This document shows, piece by piece, positions 21,660-29,666 of a DNA stretch of 30,452 nt (its first letter is position 1; each line of letters starts with the position of its first letter). The stretch covers positions 1 through 30,452 of the forward strand of contig CAYONT010000026.1 in the NCBI GenBank assembly GCA_964405405.1, in the 5' to 3' direction. This DNA comes from CAMCYM01 sp964405405 (GTDB lineage Bacteria > Bacteroidota > Bacteroidia > Flavobacteriales_D > Sanyastnellaceae). Under the pieces are notes generated by a model. It worked only from the letters and a program-made list of their open reading frames with translations, was not told where the DNA came from and ran no database searches. The translations under genes were made by a program, and so were the position numbers.

Positions 21660-22378
21660 CGGAGGTCCGGACGCAACGTGATTTCGCTGTACACCCCGCG
21701 TCCCTTCGATTCGATGGCGAGCACGATGGCATCTGCCACGAAGGTCGGGGACATGCCTGCATCGAATTGGGGCCGGTAGGTGGCCCGGAGTTCGAGGTTG
21801 GGGGTCTGGTCGATGAAGGGGGTATTGACGGCACCGGGGTTGATGGTGGTTACCCCAATTTCGCCCCGGTATTCCAATCGCAAGGACTCACTGATGGCGA
21901 GAACGGCATGCTTCGTCGCGCAGTACACGCCGCTGTTGGGGAAGACTTGGCGGGCAGCCAACGAGCCGATGTTGACTACGGTGCCTTTTGCCGCCACGAC
22001 ATGGGGCAGGGTGGCATGGAGTGTGGTCAATACGCCTTTCACGTTGATGTCCACCATCTCATGCCAGTCTTCGAGCTGGGCCGAGGAAAGGGGGTCGAAG
22101 TAGCCGAGCCCTGCGTTGGGGACCACGGCGTCGAGGCCGCCCCAAAGGGCCACCGCCTGGGTCACGGCAGATTGAACCGAGGCGGGATCGCGGACATCGG
22201 CCACCGCCCAGGCCCAAGATCCGGGCAGGTCCCCCCAGGCCTCTGCGGCCTCGGTGAGTGCCTCGCCCCGCCGTGCCACACCGAAAACCCGGTGCCCTCG
22301 GGCCACCAGGGCGTGGGCCGTGGCCCAACCGATTCCACTCGAGGCCCCCGTCAGAAATACGCGTTGTGAAGTTGACAT
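21656..22378 (-). CDS. Short-chain dehydrogenase/reductase (SDR family)
   Basis: 240 residues of a classical SDR. The nucleotide-binding motif TGASSGIG is at 10-17, NAG at 88-90, Ser139 in NIGSLAA, and the catalytic pair Tyr152-Lys156 in YCATK, followed by NPGAVNTPF. The charged residues after the first strand (VARRGEAL) suggest NADP(H) preference. The substrate is not evident; close relatives are often annotated as NADP-dependent 3-hydroxy acid dehydrogenases (YdfG-like). It is the first gene of a two-gene operon with a GT4 glycosyltransferase. A perfect TACCTTTG box lies four bases before the ATG. Confidence 0.92.
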   Translation of the reverse strand: MSTSQRVFLTGASSGIGWATAHALVARGHRVFGVARRGEALTEAAEAWGDLPGSWAWAVADVRDPASVQSAVTQAVALWGGLDAVVPNAGLGYFDPLSSAQLEDWHEMVDINVKGVLTTLHATLPHVVAAKGTVVNIGSLAARQVFPNSGVYCATKHAVLAISESLRLEYRGEIGVTTINPGAVNTPFIDQTPNLELRATYRPQFDAGMSPTFVADAIVLAIESKGRGVYSEITLRPDLR

Positions 22379-22382
22379 GGTG

Positions 22383-22390
22383 CAAAGGTA
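22383..22390 (-). promoter_or_regulatory. TAnnTTTG box placed for leaderless start of the SDR gene
   Basis: TACCTTTG on the minus strand, four bases (CACC), then ATG at 22378. It is a perfect consensus match with the 12-base placement. Confidence 0.65.
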
Positions 22391-22424
22391 CGTCCCACGG
22401 TGGGCCGGCCGCGCCGGACTGGTC

Positions 22425-22514
22425 TCGCCCCGCCCCGCCCCGCCTCGCCCCGCCTCGCTCCGCCTCGCCTCGCCCCGCCTCGCCCCGCCTTGCCCCGCCC
22501 CGCCCCGCCCTGCC
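22425..22514 (-). repeat. Pentamer array, about 18 units of YCGCC (GGCGR on the minus strand)
   Basis: Eighteen consecutive 5-base units, mostly CCGCC and TCGCC (two variants: TTGCC and CTGCC; one TCGCT). On the strand transcribed for both flanking genes it reads GGCGG/GGCGA, with runs of four G. It fills most of the 147-base gap between the serine hydrolase stop and the SDR start and is not coding. Confidence 0.9.
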
Positions 22515-22525
22515 GCGTCCTGATC

Positions 22526-24094
22526 TCACTCCACCCCGACCCAAGGCAGGGAGCGCCCCGTTGCGGGGAGAAACAACCGGTACAAGCCGGAACCCGCGGG
22601 CGCAGCGGGAAGCAGCCCGCCTTCCCCTGCCGTCCCCGAAGCCAAGAGCCGTCCGTCCATTCCCCGCCATTCCACCCGCTCGCCCGGCACCGGCGGGCTG
22701 GGGCCCACCCACCGGATCCCATCCCCACCGCGACCCGGATTGGGTGCCAGCCGGTTGGGAGAGGGGATCAAGCCTGAAACATGCCCCGGTTGCTCGGAAG
22801 TGTGACCGCCCAGCGCGGCCACCCCCACCGAGGTTCCGCACACCGCCCAATCCGGTGCAATGGCCGCAAAAACCTGCTCCTCCAAGGTGTACCAGGCCGT
22901 TTCGCCGACCGAGAAGCCGTTCCACGATCCATTCGTGGCGAAAACGAATCCCCATCCCCGCGCGGCGTCCACGTACGCGTCGGAGATGAGCCCGTAAGCC
23001 TCCCCGGGATGCCCCACCCACTGCGTCCCATCGCCCCACAGCGCATCCGTGGCCGTCAATCCCGCCCGGTGCAACCCCAATCCCCATCCCTGGAACAACC
23101 CGTAGTAGTTGTTCCCGTTCCCCCCATCGAACGTCCACTCCGCCCCGTGCATCGCCGCGACGGACGCAGGTTGCAGCAAGGTGACCCCGTTCCAGCTTCC
23201 ATCCCCCCAAACCCCTGCGATCCGGGCCATTTCCTCTGCGGAGATGCGCAGCCCCCCCTGCGGCCCGAAGAGCAACCCATTCGTCCCCGGCACGTACCCG
23301 CCCCAGTCGCCTGCCGGCGGATTCACCCCCCCGAAGTCGTCCGCCTGAGCCGTCCATCCTCCTTGGTTCCGGTACAGTACCGCCAAGTCGGCGATGCCCT
23401 CCAGTGTCGCCACATTGAAGCCCCCTGTGCAACCCAGGGGGGCGAGGACCCATTCCGTCATCAGCAGGTCAAACCGCTGAAAAGCCGCTGCCTCCATCAC
23501 CGTCGCCAACACCCCGAAGTTCAAGTTGCTGTACTGAAAATACGTGCCCGGCGCCGTCGAGCCCCAAACATTCGCGGTGTGGTATGCCCCCCCGGGGACC
23601 ACCAGTGCATCCAGCGGCGGAATCAGTACATCGCCATCCGTTGTCTCCGCCAAAAAACCGCCGTAGCCCGTGCCGTCCCGAAGCCCCGACGTATGGCTGA
23701 GCAACATCCGGGGCGTGATGACCACCCCGGGAAAGTTGGGGTGGACCAGCGGAAAGCCCAGGTAGCCCGAGCAGTCCGCATCCAAGTCCAGCAACCCGGC
23801 CTCGACCAACCGCATGCAAGCCACGGCCGTTGCCGCCTTGGAAACCGAAGCCATCCGGTAAGACGTTGAGGCCGTGACGGGAAGCCCCAGTTCGAAGTCG
23901 CGGAGCCCGTGGTGGTACGAGCCCGTGATCGCATCCCCGCAGAACGTCACCACCGAGATTCCCATGAGCCCGCCATTGGATTGGAGGTCTGAGATGGCGG
24001 CGTTGATGTCTGGGGTTTGGCCTGCCAACGGCCCCGCATGGCAAAAGCCAAGCAAACCGGCGAATAAATTGAAAATGAATTTTTTAGGCGACAT
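22526..24094 (-). CDS. Secreted serine hydrolase (beta-lactamase class C fold) with T9SS type-A sorting tail
   Basis: 522 residues. A signal peptide (MSPKKFIFNLFAGLLGFCHA) leads into a penicillin-binding-protein-like serine hydrolase domain. The SxxK motif is SVSK (Ser83, Lys86) and the YxN motif is YSN (188-190); the third motif appears as HPG (VGHPGEAYG) instead of KTG, as in many esterase-like members. The last 75 residues (NRLAPNPGRGG to GSGLYRLFLPATG) fit the T9SS type-A sorting domain, so the enzyme is probably exported through the type IX system and surface-bound or released. Substrate unknown: peptidase, esterase or lactamase are all possible. It follows the T9SS plug gene by 31 bases. 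The TTG 18 bases upstream is rejected in favour of ATG. Confidence 0.88.
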   Translation of the reverse strand: MSPKKFIFNLFAGLLGFCHAGPLAGQTPDINAAISDLQSNGGLMGISVVTFCGDAITGSYHHGLRDFELGLPVTASTSYRMASVSKAATAVACMRLVEAGLLDLDADCSGYLGFPLVHPNFPGVVITPRMLLSHTSGLRDGTGYGGFLAETTDGDVLIPPLDALVVPGGAYHTANVWGSTAPGTYFQYSNLNFGVLATVMEAAAFQRFDLLMTEWVLAPLGCTGGFNVATLEGIADLAVLYRNQGGWTAQADDFGGVNPPAGDWGGYVPGTNGLLFGPQGGLRISAEEMARIAGVWGDGSWNGVTLLQPASVAAMHGAEWTFDGGNGNNYYGLFQGWGLGLHRAGLTATDALWGDGTQWVGHPGEAYGLISDAYVDAARGWGFVFATNGSWNGFSVGETAWYTLEEQVFAAIAPDWAVCGTSVGVAALGGHTSEQPGHVSGLIPSPNRLAPNPGRGGDGIRWVGPSPPVPGERVEWRGMDGRLLASGTAGEGGLLPAAPAGSGLYRLFLPATGRSLPWVGVE

Positions 24095-24125
24095 GGGTTC
24101 CTGTGATTTCAAGCGAATTGGAGGG

Positions 24126-25466
24126 TCAAGGATAGCTCATCTGCTTCAGACCCACCACCCGGTCGTAGCCCGCCCGGTCCCAGTAGTAGGCGAGGACGGT
24201 GTACAGGTTTTCATTGAGGGCGTGGGTGCCTTCGAAAGCGTCCGGGGAGCCTGGGGCCCGGGCGAGGGAGGTGGCGTCGTTCTGTCCCCGCACTTCCTCC
24301 GGCCGGGTGAGCAGGAGGTAGTTGTAGTACCCCTGTTTGAGGAGCAGTTCCAACTCGTACCGGTGGGTCACCGCATTGTATTGGAAGCGGTGGGTAGGGG
24401 GGAATTGGCCTGCGGAAATGTCTCCGAAAAGGTATACATCCTGGCCGTAGAGCGGGGGATCGCAGGGGATTTCGAAGTGGGTCAAGATGTAGTCCCCACC
24501 GGTGTGGTCTTCCTGCCGGTCGTTGCTGACCATGAACCGGCCGTTCAGGTCGGGCTGGGCGCGGAACGGCTGGTAAGCGCGGGACTCGAGCGGTTCGAGC
24601 TGGAAACGCCAGTGGTGGCCAGCGTCCTCGATCCGGGAGACGCCCTGGGCCACGAACCGGAGGCTCTTCAGGTCGACAAACCGGTAGGGGACGCCGCCCG
24701 GGAACCGGTTGATATCGCTGTGGTTGAAGAGGATTTCGGTGTCCTTGACGAAGACGGGGTCGAGCCCGATGAGGGCGTTGTCCCACCGGCCGTTCTGCAG
24801 GATGGCGGTCTGCAGGCCACCGGAGCCGGCTTCGGGCATGGGGTAGTCCCGGATTCGGACGGTGTGGTCCACCTCGATGTGGGAGCGGCGCAAGGCCACG
24901 GCGGTGGCGGGGCCGACCCGAACGTCGATGTCCGCCAGATCTTCGTACACCACGAACCGCCGAACCAGCACCGGATGGTCCGGTTTGCGGGCCCGGAACA
25001 CCTCGACGATGTAGTTGCCGCTGCGGGTGATGCGGAACAAGTCGTTGGGAAACACGGCCTTGTGGTGGCTGTAGCCCTGTCGGGTGTTGAAACTGGCTTC
25101 CACGTCGTCGATGGACATCTCCCGGAACCCTTGGACGTAGTCAGAGGGCACGAGGTCAGGGGAGGGATACCAGTCGAACGTGCAGTGCTGGACCCGCAGG
25201 CGGTAGGTTTCGTAGCTGGCTTCCAGGTCGTCAAACCGGAGTTCCAATTGCCCGCCTTGCAGCGGGATGAAGGCCAAACCCAGCGGCACCCCAACGGGAT
25301 GCAGCACCACGGTTTGCAAGGCCGGCGCCGTGTAGGCCACGGGCACCTGGGCCCACGCGGTACCTGCAAGTCCCAGCAGGATGGTGATCCCGGCGATGGA
25401 ACGTTGCCGCCCATGCCCCCCGAGGCGCCGGCCATGCCTCCACAACTTCGGGTTGAAAATCTTCAT
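24126..25466 (-). CDS. Type IX secretion system plug protein (DUF5103 family)
   Basis: 446 residues. After a basic N-terminus and signal helix (SIAGITILLGLAGTAWAQ) the protein has the two beta-sandwich domains of the DUF5103 family. Typical stretches are LELRFDDLEASYETYRLRVQHCTFDW, YVQGFREMSIDDVEASFNTRQGYSHH, NDLFRITRSGNYIVEVF, and near the end LLLKQGYYNYLLL with TVLAYYWDRAGYDRVVGL. The family member studied in Flavobacterium binds the SprA translocon on its periplasmic side and closes the empty channel. Here it is the first gene of a minus-strand pair with a T9SS-sorted hydrolase, and is divergent from nqrA across 69 bases. Confidence 0.9.
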   Translation of the reverse strand: MKIFNPKLWRHGRRLGGHGRQRSIAGITILLGLAGTAWAQVPVAYTAPALQTVVLHPVGVPLGLAFIPLQGGQLELRFDDLEASYETYRLRVQHCTFDWYPSPDLVPSDYVQGFREMSIDDVEASFNTRQGYSHHKAVFPNDLFRITRSGNYIVEVFRARKPDHPVLVRRFVVYEDLADIDVRVGPATAVALRRSHIEVDHTVRIRDYPMPEAGSGGLQTAILQNGRWDNALIGLDPVFVKDTEILFNHSDINRFPGGVPYRFVDLKSLRFVAQGVSRIEDAGHHWRFQLEPLESRAYQPFRAQPDLNGRFMVSNDRQEDHTGGDYILTHFEIPCDPPLYGQDVYLFGDISAGQFPPTHRFQYNAVTHRYELELLLKQGYYNYLLLTRPEEVRGQNDATSLARAPGSPDAFEGTHALNENLYTVLAYYWDRAGYDRVVGLKQMSYP

Positions 25467-25500
25467 GGGGGTTGGGGTACAATGGTTTGTTTGTGGGTGC

Positions 25501-25508
25501 TACCTTTG
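25501..25508 (+). promoter_or_regulatory. TAnnTTTG box for the nqr operon
   Basis: TACCTTTG, perfect consensus, 27 bases before the nqrA ATG. The predicted leader is about 23 bases and contains AAAAGTAAA, an A-rich stretch of the kind that aids initiation in Bacteroidota. Confidence 0.6.
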
Positions 25509-25535
25509 TGCCCCGAAAAGTAAACCTGGCAAGCG

Positions 25536-26894
25536 ATGTCCCGAACCATTCGGATCCGAAAAGGTGCCGATATCCGCCTCAAAGGCCGTCCCACGGCCGC
25601 TGTGGTGGATGCTCCCAAGTCGGCAGTATATGCCATTCAGCCCACCGATTTTCACGGCGTAACGCCCAAGATGGAGGCAAAACCGGGGGACCGGTTGCAG
25701 GCCGGGGATGTCTTGTTCCGTGACAAGAACAAGCCCCGTGTGGCGTACCTCAGTCCGGTGAGCGGGGTGCTGAAAGAGGTGGTGCGGGGCGAAAAGCGCC
25801 GCATCCTGGCGGTGGAAATCGAGTCGGATGGTGCGGATGGGTTCCGTTCGTTCCCGGTCTTGGACCCGGCACGGGCATCGCGCGAGCAAGTTCTGGAAGC
25901 GTTGTTGGAGGGGGGGATGTTCCCGTTCATCGAGCAGCGCCCATTTGCCGTGCCTGCAGACCCTTCGGACCGACCCCGTGCCATCTACATCTCGGGGTTC
26001 TCTTCGGCACCGCTGGCACCCGACATGTCGGTGGTCCTGGCGGGGCGTCTGGGAGCCTTCCAAGCAGGGGTGACCGCACTGGCAAAACTGGCCGGCGCGG
26101 GCGGGGTGCAGCTTGGCGTGCGCCCCGGTGACGACACCTACAGCGGAATCGAGGGGGCAACAATGACCGCGTTCGACGGGCCACACCCAGCGGGCAATGT
26201 GGGAGTCCAAATCCATTGGACCCAACCGATCAACAAGGGAGAAGTGGTCTGGACGGTGCACCCCGAGGATGTGGTGGCGATGGGCCACCTGCTCACCCAG
26301 GGCGAGTACCGCATGGACCGCGTGGTGGCCGCAGGAGGTTCGGAGCATCCGGCTCCGGGGCACTATCGCGTCCGCCTTGGCGCCCGGATGGACGCTCTGA
26401 TGGGCGGGGCATCCTACAGCGATCAGGTCCGCGTGGTGTCGGGCGATGTCCTCACGGGTACGGAAGTGCACGCGGGCGGCTATCTCGGCGCGCAGCACCA
26501 CCAGATGGCGATGCTCCCCGAGGGAAAGGAGCCCAAGTTCCTCCTCACCGAGGGCTGGCTCAGCCCGGGTCTCAACAAGTTCTCCCTCTCTCGTGCGTTT
26601 CCGACCTGGCTCCTCCCCAAGTCGAAGGAATTCACCCTGGACACGAACAACAACGGCGAACACCGGGCCTTCGTGGTCACGGGACAATACGAGCCGGTCT
26701 TCCCGTTTGAAATTCTGCCGGTGCACCTCGTCAAGAGCATCTTGGCAAACGACATCGACGGCATGGAGCGACTCGGCATCTACGAGGTTGCCCCTGAGGA
26801 TTTTGCCTTGTGTGAATACGCTTGTACCTCAAAAATGGAACTCCAGCACATCGTGCGGGAGGGCTTGGACATGTTGCAAACCGAATTGGGATAA
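25536..26894 (+). CDS. nqrA: Na+-translocating NADH:quinone reductase subunit A
   Basis: 452 residues, normal length for NqrA, the peripheral subunit of the sodium-pumping NADH:quinone oxidoreductase. The start is canonical (MSRTIRIRKGADIRLKGRP); further family stretches are DFHGVTPKMEAKPGDRLQAGDVLF, VAYLSPVSGVLKEVVRGEKR, GGMFPFIEQRPF, FNLF-region equivalents around NKGEVVWTVHPEDVVAMGHL, and EYACTSKMELQHIVREGLDM at the C-terminus. It lies first in the operon nqrABCDEF, six bases before nqrB, and carries no cofactor itself. Confidence 0.97.
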   Translation: MSRTIRIRKGADIRLKGRPTAAVVDAPKSAVYAIQPTDFHGVTPKMEAKPGDRLQAGDVLFRDKNKPRVAYLSPVSGVLKEVVRGEKRRILAVEIESDGADGFRSFPVLDPARASREQVLEALLEGGMFPFIEQRPFAVPADPSDRPRAIYISGFSSAPLAPDMSVVLAGRLGAFQAGVTALAKLAGAGGVQLGVRPGDDTYSGIEGATMTAFDGPHPAGNVGVQIHWTQPINKGEVVWTVHPEDVVAMGHLLTQGEYRMDRVVAAGGSEHPAPGHYRVRLGARMDALMGGASYSDQVRVVSGDVLTGTEVHAGGYLGAQHHQMAMLPEGKEPKFLLTEGWLSPGLNKFSLSRAFPTWLLPKSKEFTLDTNNNGEHRAFVVTGQYEPVFPFEILPVHLVKSILANDIDGMERLGIYEVAPEDFALCEYACTSKMELQHIVREGLDMLQTELG

Positions 26895-26900
26895 CCAGAG

Positions 26901-28154
26901 ATGAAAGCACTGCATCAATTGTTGGATCGGGTGCGCCCCAACTTCCAAGAAGGGGGCAAACTCTCGCGCTTCTGGGTGGTTTTCGACGCCTTGGAAACGT
27001 TTGCATTCACGCCGGGCCATGTAACCCACAAGGGAACCCACGTGCGCGATGGCATCGACCTGAAGCGCACGATGTTCATGGTCATTGTCGCCTTGATTCC
27101 CGCCCTTTTGTTTGGCACCTGGAACCAAGGCCACCAGTACCTCTTGTCCATCGGCGAAATCACCACTTCAGATCCTCTCACTTACCGCATCTGGGAGAAA
27201 TTGGGCATCGGAGCTTGGAAGGTATTGCCCTTGGTGGTGGTCAGCTACGGCGTGGGCTTGGGCATTGAGTTTTGGTTTGCAGGGATTCGCAAACACGCCA
27301 TCAACGAGGGCTTCTTGGTCTCCGGGATGTTGATTCCCTTGGTGATGCCCGTGGATGTTCCCCTCTGGATGGTGGCACTGGCAACCGCATTTGCTGTGGT
27401 CATTGCGAAGGAGGTATTTGGTGGCACGGGGATGAACATCGTGAATGTCGCCCTGACATCGCGGGCTTTTTTGTTCTTTGCCTACCCGAAGCAGATGTCC
27501 GGAGAGATTTGGATTCACAACGTGGGCGCATCGAAGGTTGACGGCATGCTGGTGGATGGTTACACGGGAGCGACAGCGCTAGGAGAATTGGCGGGCACCG
27601 TGGGCAAATCGGCCTCAGATCCAGAGGTCGTCTCGACACTGGCCCAATTCGAGCCGGGCGGAATGTTCAGTTGGGCGAATGCCTTCTTCGGGACCATTCC
27701 GGGTTCGATTGGTGAAACCTCGTCCCTGGCCATCCTCATCGGTGCAGCGCTCTTGATTTGGACGGGCATCGGCAGCTGGCGCATCATGTTGTCCTTCTTG
27801 CTGGGTGGATTGGGGATGGCATTCATCTTCAACCTTGCTGCTGCGAATGCGTACATGACCCTGCCGCCGTTGCATCAGGTAGTATTGGGCGGATTCATGT
27901 TCGGGATGGTATTCATGGCCACCGACCCGGTGACCGCAGCCCAAACCGATCTCGGAAAGTGGATTTATGGTTTCCTAGGAGGAGCCCTCTCCATCCTGAT
28001 TCGGGTGGTGAACCCCGCTTACCCCGAAGGCGTGATGATGGCCATCTTGTTCATGAACGTGGTGGCGCCTTTGATCGACCACTATGTCGTTCAAGGGAAC
28101 ATTCGGCGCCGGGAAAAGCGTTGGTTGGCAGCTCAGCAGCAAGTAGCATCTTAA
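26901..28154 (+). CDS. nqrB: Na+-translocating NADH:quinone reductase subunit B
   Basis: 417 residues with about ten transmembrane helices. NqrB binds riboflavin and a covalently attached FMN. The flavinylation motif is visible as GYTGATALGEL, making Thr225 the predicted FMN-bearing residue. Other family stretches are RDGIDLKRTMFMVIVALIPAL, EGFLVSGMLIPLVMPVDVPLWM, FGGTGMNIVNVALTSRAFLFFAYP and FMATDPVTAAQTDLGKWIYG. The FMN transferase ApbE that attaches the cofactor is not in the window. It is 13 bases before nqrC. Confidence 0.97.
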   Translation: MKALHQLLDRVRPNFQEGGKLSRFWVVFDALETFAFTPGHVTHKGTHVRDGIDLKRTMFMVIVALIPALLFGTWNQGHQYLLSIGEITTSDPLTYRIWEKLGIGAWKVLPLVVVSYGVGLGIEFWFAGIRKHAINEGFLVSGMLIPLVMPVDVPLWMVALATAFAVVIAKEVFGGTGMNIVNVALTSRAFLFFAYPKQMSGEIWIHNVGASKVDGMLVDGYTGATALGELAGTVGKSASDPEVVSTLAQFEPGGMFSWANAFFGTIPGSIGETSSLAILIGAALLIWTGIGSWRIMLSFLLGGLGMAFIFNLAAANAYMTLPPLHQVVLGGFMFGMVFMATDPVTAAQTDLGKWIYGFLGGALSILIRVVNPAYPEGVMMAILFMNVVAPLIDHYVVQGNIRRREKRWLAAQQQVAS

Positions 28155-28167
28155 TCTGGTTCGACCC

Positions 28168-28974
28168 ATGGCACTCGACAAGAACAGTACAAGCTATACC
28201 CTGACCTTTTCTGTGGTCATGGTGGTGGTGGTGGGCGCCGCACTGGCGTTCACAGCCCTGGCATTGAAGGACCGGCAGGATGCGAATGCGGCCGACAAGA
28301 AGATGATGGACATTCTCTCCGCCATCGGGGTGGACGCAACCCGGGACAATGCGGGGGAGCTGTTCGGGCAATATGTGAAAAGCCGGATTGCCCTGGACAT
28401 CCAAGGTCAAGCAGTTGCTGAAGAGAATGGTGCATTGGACCTGCGCAATGCCGCTGACCCCTTCAACATCGACGTGATGAAGGACTACCGGGCCAGCATC
28501 AAATCGGTCGCCAAAGAGAAAGCAGGTGACGTAGCCGGGTTGAAGCAATCACTTGCCTCCGAGGATTTGCGGTTCCCGTTGTACATCTGCGAAAAGGATG
28601 GGTCACGCATTGCGGTCGTACCCGTTGTGGGCTCTGGTCTGTGGGGGCCCATCTGGGGATATGTAGCGCTTGAAAGCGATTTTCAAACCGTTTATGGAGC
28701 TCAGTTTGATCACAAAACCGAAACGCCAGGTTTGGGAGCAGAAATCAAGGAGCGATTTTTCTCGGACAAATTCAAGGTAGGCAAGAAAATCAACCTGTCG
28801 AGCCCCACGCTTTTTGAAGTGGTCAAGGGAGGGGCGCCCACCACGGAGCATAGTGTGGACGGCATCACGGGTGGCACCATCACATCGAAGGGGGTAGGGG
28901 AGATGATGAACCGTACCCTCGGTATTTATGCTACTTACTTTCAATCGCAACTTTCAACCCAGGCATCACGATGA
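28168..28974 (+). CDS. nqrC: Na+-translocating NADH:quinone reductase subunit C
   Basis: 268 residues: one N-terminal transmembrane helix (about 11-32) and a periplasmic FMN-binding domain. The hallmark DHKTETPGLGAEI is at about 181-193. The covalent FMN site reads VDGITGGTITSKGV, so Thr237 is the likely attachment residue; the usual S/T-G-A-T has Gly in place of Ala. The stop overlaps the nqrD start by four bases (ATGA). Confidence 0.96.
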   Translation: MALDKNSTSYTLTFSVVMVVVVGAALAFTALALKDRQDANAADKKMMDILSAIGVDATRDNAGELFGQYVKSRIALDIQGQAVAEENGALDLRNAADPFNIDVMKDYRASIKSVAKEKAGDVAGLKQSLASEDLRFPLYICEKDGSRIAVVPVVGSGLWGPIWGYVALESDFQTVYGAQFDHKTETPGLGAEIKERFFSDKFKVGKKINLSSPTLFEVVKGGAPTTEHSVDGITGGTITSKGVGEMMNRTLGIYATYFQSQLSTQASR

Positions 28975-29666
28975 GCACGCAATCTGCTGAAGTCGTCGAA
29001 AAGACGCGTGAACCCCTGTTCTCCAAAAAGAACAGGAAGCTGATGACGGATCCGTTGGGAGATTCTAACCCCATCACCATTCAGGTTTTGGGCATTTGTT
29101 CTGCTCTGGCGATCACGGTACAGTTGCAACAAGCAGTCATCATGAGTCTGTCGGTGTTGTTTGTTTTGATGGGAGGCAATGTGGTGGTTTCGCTCATGCG
29201 CAACATGATTCCGGACCGCATTCGGATCATTGTCCAACTGGTCATTGTAGCCTCGCTGGTCATCATTGTCGACCAGGTGCTCAAAGCATTTCAGCCGGAC
29301 ATCAGTGAGAAGTTGTCGGTTTTTGTGGGTTTGATCATTACGAATTGCATCATCATGGGGCGCCTTGAGGCCTTCGCACTGGGGAACAAACCCGGTCCCT
29401 CCTTCTTGGATGCCATTGGCAATGGGATGGGCTATGCTTGGATTCTGCTGGTCGTGGCCTTGATCCGGGAACTGCTGGGTTCGGGTGCTATTTCGCTTCC
29501 CGGCATGGGCCAAGTGAAACTTCTGCCCACAAGCTGGTTCATCAGCGAGGGCGGTGTGTATGAAAACAACAACTTGATGATCCTCCCTCCAATGGCTTTG
29601 GTCATCGTGGGCATGATCATTTGGATTCAACGCAGCCGGAACAAGGCGCTCATTGAAGAGAACTAA
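28971..29666 (+). CDS. nqrD: Na+-translocating NADH:quinone reductase subunit D
   Basis: 231 residues with six transmembrane helices. NqrD and NqrE together hold an iron centre inside the membrane; the two NqrD cysteine ligands are visible as Cys43 (LGICSALAI) and Cys126 (TNCIIMGRLEAFAL). The N-terminus has about 13 extra residues (MSTQSAEVVEKTR) compared with the compact family start near FSKKNRKLMTDPL. The start overlaps the nqrC stop, and its stop shares a base with the nqrE start (TAATG). Confidence 0.97.
   Translation: MSTQSAEVVEKTREPLFSKKNRKLMTDPLGDSNPITIQVLGICSALAITVQLQQAVIMSLSVLFVLMGGNVVVSLMRNMIPDRIRIIVQLVIVASLVIIVDQVLKAFQPDISEKLSVFVGLIITNCIIMGRLEAFALGNKPGPSFLDAIGNGMGYAWILLVVALIRELLGSGAISLPGMGQVKLLPTSWFISEGGVYENNNLMILPPMALVIVGMIIWIQRSRNKALIEEN

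Noticed and set aside
23874..25523. 549-codon plus-strand open frame
   Set aside because: Antisense of the T9SS plug gene; Val/Gly/Glu-rich with no recognisable domain.
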